DNA of 64,000 bases from Selaginella moellendorffii (GCF_000143415.4 NW_003314291.1:1836328-1900327); one strand, 5' to 3'; counted from the stretch's first letter, positions 45,140-58,050 are shown. The notes: generated from the sequence alone by a model not told the origin. A program made the numbers and translations.

Positions 45140-45648
45140 AGAGTATCCTAAGACCGTTAATTGATTAGAAAAAGTAGTGCACTTTTATTCATAGGTGTTT
45201 TCCCTCTAACCCCCTTATTGATTTTCTCTTGAATTGTTCTCTTTAGCTACTTACAATCTACTATGTTTTCATACAAGTTCACACCCTCATGAATAAAAGT
45301 TAAGAGTCACAGCTCTCCCGAGAGCCCTACTCTCTTGACACCCTACCCTTTAAGTCGAGCATAGTTGAAGGCAAACTGAACCTACCAAATGTCAATTTTA
45401 ACATATGGTGTGATTCTCCTAACCAATCAATAGAGTTGGACCCAAGACCCCTTTAATACCAAATGTAAACTCTTATATTTAAACTTCGAAAGAGGTTACC
45501 TAGCCCAATATTATTCAAACCCAAAAATGCTTAACCCCAAGTATCCCAAAACCTTTAACTAATTGGAAAAGAAGGTGCATTTTTGTTCATGGGCCCTTTC
45601 CTTCTATATTTGGATCATTTTTCAAGTTGTTCTTTTTTATTACTTACA
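45140..45648 (-). mobile_element. Decayed TRIM copy (reverse)
   Basis: Same family as 5522-6121: a truncated LTR ending at 45255, the internal part with a reversed primer-binding site (tttaatacca, about 45451-45460), and an LTR at 45464-45648. Many C-to-T and G-to-A differences from the intact copy. Confidence 0.8.
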
Positions 45649-46065
45649 ATTGTAATCATAATGACCATAGTGTTTTCCCTAGGGTCATGAAGCAAAAGAT
45701 GCACCAAAGGCTAGGATTTAGAGGGTCTCATGAATAAATTTTGTTGTACCAAGGGATGTTAGGAGCTTGGAGGTTTAGTTTTGCTTAGTTGCTTGTGTTT
45801 GTGGGGAGTGTAACCAAACCTTAAGTCCAATCTAACTTAGAGAGAGGGATTGGGAGAGAGTTTCAAAATCCATAGATGGATGGCTAATACCTTATTACTC
45901 CTGTAGTGGGTAATTGAATCCACATAGAACCAAGTAGGAGCTAATATAATAAACATGAATCTTAGTAAGAGAACTTAACTGAAGCCAAAGCAAAAGTGGT
46001 TGGATTGATGACATAAACTGAAAATTTTGACAAGGAAAACTTATGACTTACAATTTAGTATTGGA
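45649..46065 (+). repeat. Gypsy LTR 3' fragment with primer-binding-site relic
   Basis: Resembles 25850-26240 in order (cccaaggcttgggattt region, then ccttaagtcca). It ends gacttaca near 46051, followed by an eroded primer-binding site (ttagtattggag). It shows the LTR end that gypsy copy 1 has lost. Confidence 0.6.
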
Positions 46066-46470
46066 GTATAAATTTAGGAGCTTATATTCAGTGTTAAAGA
46101 GATCTGAAGTCCAACTCTATTAATTAACTAGGGGAATCACACATTGACATTTAGTGGTTCAATTTGGTCTAGTTGGGCTTGACTAAAGGGGTAAGGTGTC
46201 AAGAGAGCAAAGCTCTTTAGAGAGTTATGCCTCTCAATTTCCATTCACGAAGATGTGAATTTGCAAAGAAACATAGTGGATTGTAAACAACTAAAGAGAG
46301 TAACTCGATAAATAATTCATTAGGGCTCAAATATAGAAAGAAAAGTCCCATGAATAAGAGTACATCCTTTTCCAATTAATTAAATGTCTTAGGATATTTA
46401 GGGTTATGTGTCCTTGGGTTTGAGTAATATTACACTGAGTGACCTCTTGGGAAGTCCAAATTTAAAAGAT
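46066..46470 (+). mobile_element. Decayed TRIM copy (forward), 5' LTR mostly lost
   Basis: Opposite orientation to 45140-45648. Internal part from about 46085 (agatctgaagtccaactc), then an LTR from 46285 (tgtaaacaactaaagag). Confidence 0.7.
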
Positions 46471-46474
46471 TGTA

Positions 46475-46908
46475 TTATATTGATATGCAAATAAAATTTG
46501 CATATGGATCAGGATAGTGTAAAGAAGTTTGCCAATAAGCACCATCAATTCTAGGAATATAAGGTGGGAGATTTTGTCTTTGTGTGAGCTATCTTTTTGT
46601 CAAGTGAGTAGCATAATACTTTAGTGCCTTTGTGGAATGGGATGAGTGACAAAATTTCTCATAATATGCTGGTCCATATGAAGTGTTCAAGCATATTAGT
46701 AAGGTAGCTTATTAGGTGTGGCTGCTAGCTAGGGTGAAAATTCATTTAATATTTTATATTAGCCAATTGAAAGGTGTACTATCTTGGAGTGAAGGGCCTA
46801 CTGCCTTCTTGTGAATGGTGGCCTAAAAGTTTAAACAGAGTTCCTTAGAAAAGGTTAATCATCGAAACAACTCGTCCTTGGGATGAGGACTTTGTTGGGG
46901 AGAAGAAT
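46475..46908 (+). pseudogene. Ty3/gypsy integrase C-terminus remnant (forward)
   Basis: Readable pieces KKFANKHHQF, EYKVGDFVFV, FYISQLKGVLSWSEG and the terminal tail end just before the LTR. This is the GPY/chromodomain-side end of gypsy integrase, with stops and frame changes. It matches the reversed copy at 56220-56690. Confidence 0.7.
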
Positions 46909-47110
46909 TGTTAGGTGTCAACTTTGACCATGTAGTCAATGTGGGTCAAAGGGAAACTCAAGGGTATATTAAAGCATGGACTTAGGGACCACAATAGAGC
47001 AGCAGTATGGTGGAGTTTTTAAGGTAGCTTGAGGATGGTTAAGTGGTGAGGAACCTCAAGAGGAGGTGTAGCATAGCCTAGAGAGGCTAGACCTATTTGG
47101 CTTTGTTATT
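46909..47110 (+). repeat. LTR start of a second gypsy family (forward)
   Basis: Starts TGTTAGGTGTCAACTTTGAC right after the integrase tail. About 190 bp are shared with the reverse complement of 56020-56219 (gaggaacctcaagaggaggt); the copies then diverge. Confidence 0.6.
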
Positions 47111-48774
47111 TAGTGCTGGGTCATGACTGTGCCACCCTCATATTATATTACAGGCTATATATGGAGGTCATGAGGGCCCACACAGGGCAGCTGACCTGGT
47201 TATTTATGTAGGAGATGTCTTCCCATGAAACAGTACTTGTGTATATTCACATCAGGCAGTAGAAGCTGGACCTGGTAGAAGAAACTGGAAACATGTTTGG
47301 CAGTAGAGCACATATGTGTAAGGTGAATTGGGCAGCATAGTTCTTGACATGGTGGAACTTGTTTCTTCGTATGGCCAGGACTGAGTGTTTCTTTGGGCCT
47401 GGCTGATATCTTGTTTCCAGAACTCTGTGTAGGCAGGGAAGCCTTGAGTGTAGTGTTGACTAAGGTGGTTGAGTGAACTGGGTTCACTTCTTTGCAGTAG
47501 TGGTAGTACTTTGTCAAGTGCTCCCTTTCCTTGAAACATTCTTATTACTGTTCTTCATCAAGGGGTGCTCCAGGCAGTCTTCATACTCCTTTCTCTAGAA
47601 GTGATGGAGTTTGGTCCTTCTTGGTTGTTCTTGCTTTTAGCTTGCAGGTTTTGTTCCATGTTAGGAGTGGCTTGATTGTTATAGTGTTCTTGGGTCAACG
47701 CTTGATCATGTCTTTCACAACTATGCACTCCTCCCAAATTGGCATCTTGTGATGCTTGGAGCTTGGCAAATGGAGTTCTTAAGCACATCTTGGCATAAAT
47801 TGGAATGCGGCAGTTATTAAGTCTGAATAGCAAGACTGTCAAGAACTTTATACATAAACACAGCCAAAGAATTCAGAGTAGTCCTTGGTTGTGCAGTAAG
47901 TAAAGCAAAGGCGAGGCTGTTCAAAGGCCATAAAGGTTTATTAAATGGAACAAAATTTTAATCTGTTTGTAGCCCCTAAGAAGTGTGCAAGTCTGCTCCT
48001 CTGAAAAAGGAACTGTTCAAAGTTGTTCAGTACATATGCGAACTGTACCTTTCTTGCAACTATTGCTACAGCATCATTTTATCTAACCCCGCAATGTAAG
48101 TTCAGTGAGCTTATCCATGGTGCCTTTCCATAAAGAAAGAGGGCTACCTCATATTCCACCACAGTTCCAGCCGTCGAACCTTATCCCAGCCTTATTACTT
48201 TTCAGGAATTGTAAATGCATGTCATATCTTGGTTTGGAGCTATCCTGCATCTTGCTCGTCGTATTGAATTTTTTGTAGTACCCATCTGCGGTTTGTAATA
48301 CAATTTCACTCCTTATGATCAAATGAATTTTACATAAACCAAGGGTCGTTTTGGTGTTTCTGTGAATGCAGAGGCTTGCATAGTCAAAGATTCCAGATCA
48401 CAATAATTTTCTTTGTGGCATCTATAGCTGGAACAATACAGAGACATGGAGAATTTCCAGAAGAGGAGAATCTCCAGACTTTGGAAAACGCCTCGAAAAA
48501 TTCTATAAACCGCCCAAGAGCTTCGATCTTGTCGCCCCCACTGCCAGTTTGTGTATTTTCTAGAAAAAATCCAAGGCAATAAAAGTAGAGGCAAAGAAGA
48601 TTCATAGCGAGGTAACAGGAATGGAGACGGTGGTTGCTGTGATGATAGTAGACAAGGAGCAGAAACAGAGCACAGTAGTATTGCGTAAGGAAACTTGCCT
48701 TTCAAATTTACCCATTTGCAAGTGGGAGAATCTATCTTTGCTTTAGAATACTTGCTCTAAGTATCCTGGAAGCA
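47111..48774. other. Unassigned DNA
   Basis: Open frames on the minus strand (47200-47842, 48319-48705) are hydrophilic or mixed and match nothing I recognise; overlapping frames on both strands suggest chance. No RNA gene seen. Confidence 0.35.
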
Positions 48775-48935
48775 CGGAGCTTCTGATCAGATTTTTTTAT
48801 CGTCATGAAAGCTTTTGTGGTCAATCTCACAATTGGTGAATACGTTTCAATGTAATCCAAACCTGGAATCTGGCTGTCAGCACCTAGCGAAACCAGATAT
48901 ACAACTTGATTGTGTCATCTGATCTTCGGGCTTGG
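48775..48935 (-). pseudogene. Ty1/copia reverse transcriptase fragment
   Basis: Minus strand translates as GADSQIPGLDYIETYSPIVR then LTTKAFMTI, the conserved start of copia reverse transcriptase. Only about 40 codons remain. Confidence 0.65.
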
Positions 48936-51900
48936 GTCTTTCTCGTGGTTCATCTTAGACAGCATCACCACCACCTTTTGCAACATATCATAGAAAGGGA
49001 CGGATACTCTACAACGCCCCTTGCTCCATCATTGTCGACCACCACTGCTGCCACACTCACTCGCAGCTGAGGACACCTTTCGTGGCTCCTCACACCCATT
49101 GACATAGCTTTTAAACCGGCCGGTTTGATCTGGGGCTATGTTCTTTGCTGGAAGAGTCAAGGCGCCTATTATAAGCATGCCGCAAAGATTATGAACAGAT
49201 ATTTGCATTAAAAAAGCATTGAAAGAAAAGAGATACAAATAGAGAGGTATCAAAGATGGCATTGTATCATCTGCTTCAAGGTGACACTAAATTGCGCTAA
49301 ATTTATGAAAAAGAGCCACAACTAGATTTGATAGTCTTCTCAGTCATTCACTCTTTATTCGCTCTTCAGCAAGAATGCAGGCCATGGTCTAGCCTTGTAT
49401 CTTTCATAAGCCGTTTCTTTCTTATTTTTAAAACTAATCTTACAGCAATTCTGATGGATTTTCTAGCAGAACATCTTGGTCATATAGAGTTCCAGCCAAG
49501 ATCCTTCCTCTGAAGTTTCTCTTAGCCGCTGAAAGTTAAAATTCTAGGCTAACAGTCTACGTTAAGGTTGGCAAGAGCATAAAAAAATCCAGGGAATGAG
49601 AGTCAGCTCCACCAAGGTAACACCTAGTCATTGGGAATTTTCCTTCCATGTTTTTCTTCAAGGTATTCCAGTGGTGCTTTTTGTTATGTGTTCTCTATTC
49701 TCGACTGGTGGTCACGATGACAAACCGGCCACTGTAAACCCAGAATCTTCTGCAAGGAAGGAAGGATGCCTGTAGCTCAAGAAGGGCCGGGAATTGTTAA
49801 AGCCTTCAAAGTATGTTAATCTCACATGACTTTGTCGACTGGGTGGATCACTCTCCCATGGCCTCCACCTCAAAAAGCTGCAGTTGCCCAACCCGAAACT
49901 CCTACATGACTATGGGAGGGACTCGCAGGTAAGAAAATATGCATTAGCAACGGATTCATTCTATTTTGAGCCATAAAGCAAAGCACGATTGGTGCCTAAA
50001 TACTTCTGGTAAGAGCCAGTGGTCATGCAAGCTCATCCACAAGCGACTGGTAAGCTGCAGCACTGACCCTCAAATACCACAAGTTGAAAAAAAAAAAAAG
50101 AAGAAATTGAAAAAGCTAAAAGAAAAGTGAAATCTAGACAATGCAAAAGCTAAATCAAAATCAAAATCTTAAATCCAAACTCTTTTTAGGGACAATTAAT
50201 GCTACCCCTCATCTCCACCAATGTGAGTGCATGGAATATAGAAATGGAATATAGAAATGTACACATCAATTAGCCAAAAACCCTAGCTTAATATAGGAGT
50301 GGATTGAAACCAATCTGATGGCTATCAAAATCCCACTACACTAATATTAGTATACAACATTGTAGCTGTACACTTGGACCTCACACCTTCAATTATTTGT
50401 TTTAAAGTGAGTCACAGATCACTAAATTGGAATGAACCCAAAAAGAGTGTAGGACAAGGCTAATCCCACACAACAAAAAATCAAAGTCATATACCTTCAC
50501 ACATCTTCAGATGGATGAAGTCTATAAACTCTGGATAAGTGGACTTTTTCGCTGCAGGAGAGGCTAAATTGACTGCCATTACAAACTGGTATCATGTTAA
50601 TGAACCTTGTCTTGAGGCTAATAGTTACCAGTGAGATCCTGGACCGAGCAAGATAGGCCTTCACAAACAAAACCACCTTGGATACTTTATATTCTAAGGG
50701 GACTCTATTTGCAACTGCTCAGCATCATCTGTTCAGAATTGGATGAAAAATGGCGGCGCACATATGCTAAAACAGAATTTGAAAGGAAACCTGGCCCATG
50801 GCAGCCATAATTAGACTGTCCCGGCAAGTAGGGGAATCCCTCCTCCACAATGTTGAAATTCATCTGCGCACTGCAACGTTTCCCCGTAAAGAAGGGACTC
50901 AACATGCTTCTTTCTAGAGTTAACCACCTGAAATAACGAAATGAATGCCATAAAACGGCAGTCCCACCAAACCTTTCTTTGAAGCTTTTCTCCCTGTGGT
51001 CTTGGAGGAAGTGTTTATATATATGTATTACTTTCAGTACATGAACCCGCATGGAGAATAGTCCATCCGAATGTTACCACCTAAGAAAAAAGTGAGTTAG
51101 TGTGGGTGAAATTCGGAAATTAATTCAGCCAAAACCTGTGTCAAGCTCCACCTTGAGGCAGTGTATTGTGCTCTACAGCAGTGTCTCTTAATATATCCAG
51201 GCATGCCATTACGTGCAATATTAACCATGGATTTGGAATGATGACCAATCTTATCTTCTGGATTGCACAAGTCCCACAAATGAAGTCTTAATAGACCTGA
51301 CAGCTTCTTGAAACCTGTGTGCCTTCTTCATTCTGCCTCAGAGCAAGTGTTCTATGAGGAATATTGGCTTTTCTCATGTAGGAAAGAAATTACTTACTAT
51401 CGAAGACTTCTCGCACGCCTTGACTCACATTTCACAGTCAGAGATGCAATATTCTCCCTATGGTGCTGCAAAGACTTTATGCACGTATTCTCTTCCTGGT
51501 ATAGGTAGAATAGCAGCCTCTGTCGTATCCTGCAAATCAAGCATAATTAGCTTTTGCATACAGAGAAGATATAAGTGTGCATGTAAATAATGTTTAAAAA
51601 GTAAGAAAAATGTAATATAACTATGAAGTTTTGGTCGGTGAAACGTAAATCCCTTTAAAACTTTAACCTAGTCAAGTTCCCAATCTCCTGCCGTTGTTTT
51701 CATTTAACGTAAACATTTGGATGACTAACCTTATATAATCCTATCCTAGTGCTCGTGTTCCAAATTTACAATATCTCCAATGGCGTTGCATATTTTCAAG
51801 CCCCTCCACATTTAATCTGGCTGTTATCGAGCCAATAATTGACTGATTTGGTTTCTTTCAAGATGTACCGTTTCAAAAAAATTCTCAACCTCTGAATGTG

Positions 51901-52250
51901 ATTATCACGCAGTCGAAGGACGTCCCAATTATGAAGCCCATGGATTCCCCCAAGTTTTTTTGAACCAGGGAAAGTGAGACAAGGTTTGAAAGAAAGACAT
52001 GCAGCAAATTCGAGGGAGGTTATGCATAAACATTTCGACACTTTCGATAGTCCCTGGACCAAATACCAATTGTTCCGAATCAAAAAGAGCGGCTAAGTTT
52101 ACACCTTGGCAACTCGTCTGGAGAAACCATTCGCAGAATCTGCTTTAAGTCTCCCCGGTCCACAAGCAATAGTTTCACAGCAGCAAACCTAATTTACCCT
52201 GTAAATGGAAGTCCTCTCCTAATGGGTGAGCTTTGTTGAGAGGCAAAGCT
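48936..52250. other. Low-copy DNA without a recognised gene
   Basis: Several short frames (49029-49262 minus with a hydrophobic start, 50705-51052 minus, 51308-51590 plus, 51796-52083 minus) could be exon pieces of genes with short introns, but none has a known motif. An A-run lies at 50086-50100. Confidence 0.3.
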
Positions 52251-52255
52251 TCAAA

Positions 52256-52591
52256 TCAAAGATACAGAGAGTTCCCGCATGTAGAACTGACTATAGTGCA
52301 CCGATCGAGGGATAAATTTGTGAGCGAATAATCTACAGACAGAGCAAGAACGTAAACTGCTGAGAAAATTAGGGTAAGTGGAACAAGCCATGGTACAGCA
52401 ATGGCGCAGGCAGAGAAAACTTGACGTCCCAGAAAAAGAATGTCCCTCATCATGGAGCTCCGCAGAACGGGTAAACAATTTAATGCGCACGATTTAGGAG
52501 ACACGTGGTTTACAGTGTTTGTAGAGAGCTGAGGAAGCTTTTTGCATCTTAGAATCGGCAATCCACATGGTAGAATGCGATCCACGAACAT
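52256..52591 (-). CDS. Possible small membrane protein, unrecognised
   Basis: Minus-strand frame with a hydrophobic stretch (ACAIAVPWLVPLTLIFSAVY, about residues 62-81) that would cross a membrane once. It overlaps the 5' end of the coiled-coil gene on the other strand, so a divergent transcript or chance frame is possible. No family recognised. Confidence 0.25.
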   Translation of the reverse strand: MFVDRILPCGLPILRCKKLPQLSTNTVNHVSPKSCALNCLPVLRSSMMRDILFLGRQVFSACAIAVPWLVPLTLIFSAVYVLALSVDYSLTNLSLDRCTIVSSTCGNSLYL

Positions 52592-54461
52592 TTGGGCCTC
52601 GTTCTCTCCAGGTACGTCTGATAAAAGCTATATAAGTTCTGCACCCAGTCGGTTTTCCCTGAAAGGTATTACGGGACAAATTACTCAGCGCATTCAGCAA
52701 TGTGCGTCGATTTCATTCGCAGGTTTGTTTTCATGCCGTCGGAATAGCTTGGCTAACAATTGGCTGGTCATTGTTTGGAACGTGTTATCTTACCTTAAGC
52801 AGTTATGTGAGTTGAAGCGAGCAAGTGAAAAAGGTCAGGTAAGTTAAGCTATACACAATATTTTCTTCTAAACATTAAGCTGTTTTTATTTCTGTAGGAA
52901 AAAGCTGGAACAGAGAGGAAAGATGCTGATAGTTATCAGGAGGTAATTTAATTATTCTGAAGTTTCTTGATGTAGTTGTTATGATGATGTTTTAGCTCTC
53001 AGAGAGCGAAAGACGGGAAGCAGAAACCGCAAGATCTTACATAGATCTAACTAGGTTATCATGCAATGGTTATTGTGTCAATCTCATCTTTTGAAGAGCA
53101 GAGACGAAAATCTGAAGTTGAAAGAAGATCTTCAAGCTCTGGCAATAGACAACACGGCTAAAGCTCTGGCTCTTGCCACAGCACAAGAAAGTTGTACTTG
53201 CGCTTTAGAACAAGTGAAAAAGCACAAGGAGGTAAGCTATATTAGAATAGTATGAGTATTTGATATTACATTACAGGTGATTGCCCGAACGACGGCTGAC
53301 AATATGCTATTTCTCATGAAGGTTGTTGTTTTTAATGTTGCATATGACAGACGTCATTCCTATTTATACAGCTCAAGCAATCTGAGGAAGATTTGCGAAG
53401 CACAAAAGCAAAACATGAAGACCTTCAGAAGCAGGTGTATTCTCTATGTTGCTTTTGTTTACCATTCCACTCGCAGTTTGATTTTTACAGGAGCACATGG
53501 TTAGAGGAAGCTTCTGCTGAGATTGAAGATGCTGTTAGGAACAGTTTGGACAAGGTTTAACTCAACTTATTTCCATGCATGCTAAGTGGCTCCAATGTGG
53601 ACGTGTAGGCACAGGCCTGTGAAATTGAGCTCCAAAAATTGCACAGGCAGCAAGAGATTCGAATGCAAGAATGTGAGAACAAACTACAGGATTTGACAAA
53701 CACTGTGAGCACTATCAGTGCTGCAAAACAACACCTCGAGGACAGGTTCAGCTGTTAAAGTGGATGTCTTCTGAAAGATTTCCTTTGCACACAGGGTCAA
53801 ATTTTTTGAAGAGGAGAAAAGAATCTTTTCTAAGACATTAGAACAAGAATCATCTGAGAAACACCATATTCGAATCCAAAATCAAAGTCTTACAAGCACC
53901 ATTGACAGGTGCAACCAAGAGGTAAACAACAGGCTTTAAGCAGTTCAAAAGTCATCTGAATTCTCTCAGCTCGCGGTAATGACAGAAAAACATCAAAATC
54001 TTTTAGAAGAACTGAAGGTTGGTTTTAGTCTCCTCATATAATAATTTCATCAAATCAACAGGTGGCTACAGCAGACTTGGAGGGAAGAAAGAACAAGGAA
54101 AACGAGTTGTTCCAAGATTTGGAGTCAATTACTGATCAGCTTGAAACTCAACGAGTAATGAACTTGTCCCTCATGAAGAAGAAGGAGGAGGTAGAACTGT
54201 TCCTTATGTTACATCTTCTTAAAATGAACTTTAGGTAGAGTGGATGTGCTTGGAAGCTCAAGCTGAAAGAGAAAAGTTCAAGAATCAATTAAGAGGATTA
54301 GTAAAAAAGTAAGCTCATTGCGAGCTCTTACTCAGCAGCGACCAATCATATTCTAATTGAAGAAACGAAGGTTAAGTTTCACCTTGGCAAAACAATACAA
54401 AGAAACTCAAACTCGCAACCATGCTCCACATGATACCATCGTGGAGAATCAGAAGTTGTAA
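52567..54461 (+). CDS. Multi-exon coiled-coil protein, 3' part uncertain
   Basis: About ten short introns (44-60 bp, GT-AG) can be read from 52839 onward: for example 52839-52897, 53232-53275, 53326-53371, 54005-54061 (approximate ends). Exons encode a charged, heptad-like protein: LKRASEKGQ / EKAGTERKDADSYQE / LSESERREAETARSYIDL / ENLKLKEDLQALAIDN / LKQSEEDLRSTKAKHEDLQ / ELQKLHRQQEIRMQE / VKFFEEEKRIFSKTLEQESS / DLESITDQLETQ / EWMCLEAQAEREKFKNQLRG. It resembles structural coiled coils (meiotic axis, spindle or tether proteins) but no specific family can be named. The 5' end (an ATG at 52567 is one option) is unresolved. A donor-like gtaaga at 54459 suggests further exons, perhaps cut off by the retroelement debris after 54540. 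Confidence 0.6.
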
Positions 54462-54674
54462 GAATCTCATGAGAACTGAGTTTTGTCAACCACATGTTTT
54501 ATCACCCTTTTACTAAACCAGCCATAGTCTATGCTCTCTCGCCTTTTGATGGGTGGCTTGGACTCTAACTCAAATCATCCTGGTGGCTATCATTTTGTGG
54601 TCCTGGTCCAAGGATTCAGCTGTCCCAACACTCCCCCCACCCCCCCAGCCCTTTATGCCCAAGCTAGCATTTTC

Positions 54675-55100
54675 CTCAGGATAAAATTTTGATTTGTCTA
54701 GTCGCTTGGTGAGAATGTCTGCTAATATGCCTTACATCGAAGGCGCAGTTATCTCCTTGCAATGTGATCCCGGATCATGTTCCTAAATGTGCCTAGTAGT
54801 CCCATGGGGAACTGGATTGTGAGCTAGCTGGACATAAGGTGTCCGAGTTGGCACTTGCTGTGTCTCTCCTTGGTCCTCAAGAGGCCTCCTAGGCCAAAGA
54901 GCTTTTGTAGTAGCAGCCACGGCCATATATTCTGTTTCACAAGTTAAAGTAGCCAACATTGGTTGTTTCTTGCTGCTCCAATTCATGACTCCTCTAAGCA
55001 ATTTACAACACCAGTTCAAGATTTCCTGTCCTCCTTGTCACCCAAGTAATCAGCATAAGAAACCCAGTTATTTATTCCTAGAGTGGTTTATTATCTTGTA
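54675..55100 (-). pseudogene. Ty1/copia RNase H fragment
   Basis: Minus strand from about 55030: GVMNWSSKKQPMLATLTCET, EYMAVAATTKALW, then HNPVPHGTTRHI and the C-terminal tail to about 54680. The order and spacing match copia RNase H. The plus-strand overlap is a shadow. Confidence 0.78.
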
Positions 55101-55234
55101 TCAAGGTTCTTTATTTCCCAAGGTTACTCCAGATGCCTTCCAGATTGGAATATCCATGTGAAACACTCTAAAAATGGTTTGAGTATTGTTGTTGTTTCAG
55201 TTGATGACTAGTAATTAAAAGAAATTAAAGTAGC

Positions 55235-55375
55235 ATTAGATAAGGAATTCAACATGACCGATCTTGGCAACTTGAACTTTGTCTTGGTATGTATGTCTCA
55301 GTTACACGTGATAGGCTCAAGCAAAAAAATTTCCTCTATCAACACAAGTTCATCTTAACACTTACTCCTGTACAC
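55235..55375 (+). pseudogene. Ty1/copia reverse transcriptase fragment (forward)
   Basis: EFNMTDLGNLNFVLGMYVSV followed by TRDR and YQHKFILTL match the palm/thumb border of copia reverse transcriptase. Opposite strand to the RNase H piece just before it, so the element is rearranged. Confidence 0.65.
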
Positions 55376-56019
55376 TCCAACAGCAACACCAGCATCAATG
55401 GCACTACATCAGCAACTAGGCTGTCACATGATGTCCAGTGCCAGGAGAGAGGAGAAATGATTGACGAGCCATTTCACAGTCTAGTTGGGATTATCCACCA
55501 TTGGCAGGCATGATATAGCAGCTAGCATGATATCCATGAGCCACTTTATGCAAACCCTGGCTTGGGGCACTGACATGCAGCTTTAAGGATCCTGAGCTAC
55601 TTAGTAGAAACATCAACATGGGGGTTTTCTGATGCTGATTATTACTAAGATTCTTGGAGATAAATATACTGCCTTTAACCCTCATATATACTTGAGCAAA
55701 GTGGTTACCATGCTACAGGCTATGAACTAGCACTAGCATCAATTGTGGCAATGGAGGCCTCCAGAGAGAGTCTTGGACGTGGAGCTAGATGCTGCTAGGA
55801 GATGACTACTACAGCCCCTCCTCTCAGGGGAGTAGGTTTTTGGTATGTTGGTGGGTGCAGTGCCCTAGTTTTTGTACTAGTCCCTAAGGGACATTGGGAA
55901 TGTACATATATGTTATATTAAAATATGAAATATACCATTTATAATTTGCTTGTGCACTGGTTTTGGACAATTCTCAAGTGGTACTTGGTTAACTGTTATA
56001 ATCCAGTGCAAAAAAACAA
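55376..56019. other. Retroelement debris, no gene
   Basis: Short frames only. The tract near 55860-55920 (ccctaagggacattggg then AT-rich) has the look of an LTR end but could not be paired. Confidence 0.35.
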
Positions 56020-56219
56020 AGATCTAGTCTTCCTAGACTACACTACACCTCCTCTTGAGGTTCCTCACCACCCAACCACCCCCGAGCTACCTCAAAAGCT
56101 CCATTATGCTGCCACTCCACTATGAGCTCTAGGGTAGGATAAATCCCTTACATGCCTTAATATACCCTTAAGCCTCCCTTTGACCAATGTTGACCATGTG
56201 GTCAAAGTTGGCACCTAAC
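56020..56219 (-). repeat. LTR start of the second gypsy family (reverse)
   Basis: The reverse complement starts TGTTAGGTGCCAACTTTGAC and matches 46909-47100. It adjoins the integrase tail at 56220 onward. Confidence 0.65.
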
Positions 56220-56692
56220 AATTCTTTGCCCCCCAACAAAGTCCTTGTCCTAAGGATGAGTTGTACTAGTGATTACCCTTTTTGGGGAACCTGCTCAAGT
56301 TCTTGGTCCATCTTTCATAGTCATATACATCAAAAAGGCATTGAGCCTATCACTCCGAGATAGTACACCTTTCAACTGGCTGACATGAAATACTAGATGA
56401 ATTTTCACCATAGCTGGTAGCCACATCTGATAAGCCGCTTTACCAGTGGGCTCCAGCACTTCATATGGACTAGCATATCAATGGGAAAGTTTGTCACTCC
56501 TCCCTATCTACAAAGGCACTAAGGTGTTCTGCCACTCACTTGACAGAAAGATCACTCATATGAAGATGAGATCACCCACTTTATATTCCTGGAATTAGCG
56601 ATGCTTATTAGCAAACTTCTTCATTTTATCTTGAATTGCCTGCAAATTTCATTTGCACACCACCAAAATCTCATCAAGTTCTATGGCCAAGT
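56220..56692 (-). pseudogene. Ty3/gypsy integrase C-terminus remnant (reverse)
   Basis: Minus strand: KMKKFANKHR, EYKVGDLIFI, PYEVLEPTGKAAYQMWLPA, IHLVFHVSQLKGVLSRSD, with several stops. It is better preserved than the forward copy at 46475-46908. It is cut at 56692 by the truncated LTR. Confidence 0.8.
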
Positions 56693-58050
56693 TGTAAGCG
56701 ACTAAATTTTCCATTCTACTTTAGTCACTTAACTATACCTCTGACCACTTGGAAGAGTTTCATTCACAACCTCCATAAGTCCTATTCCAGACTTGGGACT
56801 TGCTAGCCTTGAGAATGGCATCCATGCCACTCAACCTTTGCACTTGGTCCAAGTGCTCTATGTGTCCAATCCCATGACTAACACCTAAAGGTACCACCGA
56901 CATATCAACCCATTACATTAAGGCCATACCCATTCACCTTTGCTACACTAGTGGTCCAACACCACCTACATCACAGTCTTGTCTCTTAAAGACTGGGCCA
57001 TCTATCCATGAGTGATCATCCTATATCCACTCCTTAGCATCCTTAGGCTGCTCGCAGACATGGGGAATAGCCTTCCCCAATATCCCTTTTACAGTCCCCA
57101 CTAAGTCCTTTTTCTGTCTATGGCCATGTTTGCCAACACTGTCACTAGATCAAGGCGCACAAGCCCGACCACTGAGTCCCACTGTCCTCTGGGACTTCCT
57201 CACTATATTATCGTATCCATGGTCACTACACTAGAGGATTGCTCTTCTTCCTTTCCACAGCTTGGGACTTTAGGACAACATTTTGGAACACTATGGCCCT
57301 ACGCGAGCCTCATAAGTACTCTCCCCACCTTCCACCTTTGGGTGCTCTAGCCATGGGGCTAGAGCGAGGTTTCATTGAGCCACGCCAGGTATCCAAGTAG
57401 GTAGTGCCACCCATGCTTGGACTGGGAGCATTCACCATTCAATCTCATCAGGGAACTAGAGCTAGCTTTTGAACACTTCACCAAGCTACCCCACTTGTCA
57501 ATCCATATTCACTCTAGACTTGGACTCCTTAGTGGATATATCATCACCCATGGGCATAACCTTCCAAGGTCACACTGGCCTTTTTTGGCCAAATTAACTC
57601 CACTAGGGTCCAACACCCACACTCTCCCTACTATACTTTTGGAACCCCCTACAACCCCACCCCCAGGGGAAGATCGCTTTGGGCTTTCACCCAACAGTCT
57701 ATATTAGTGTATTAGTATTCAAGCTCACACTCGCACTCGCACTCACACTCGGACTCAGACTTGGTCTCGGACTCAGACTTGGTCTCGGTCTCGGTCTCGG
57801 TCTCGGTCTCAGTCTCGGTCTCGGACTCGGTCTCAATCTTGGACTTAGACTTGGTCTTGGACTCGGTCTTGGTCTCGGTCTCGGTCTTCGGTTCCATCTT
57901 GGACTCCATCTTGGGTCCATCTCAGGTCCATCTTGGACTCCATCTCGGACTCCATCTCAGACTCTATCTCAGGTCCATCTCGAACTCCATCTCGGGTCCA
58001 TCTCATATCCATCTTGGACTCCATCTCGGACTCCATCTCAGACTCTATCT
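56693..58050 (-). repeat. Truncated LARD-like LTR (reverse), with minisatellite
   Basis: Starts TGTAAGCGACTAAATTTTCC, the reverse complement of the LTR end at 4202/10887. It runs through the LTR body into a GAGTCC/GAGACC-type minisatellite (57722-58050, CTCGGACT on this strand) and stops abruptly inside it. The LTR start is missing. Confidence 0.82.
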
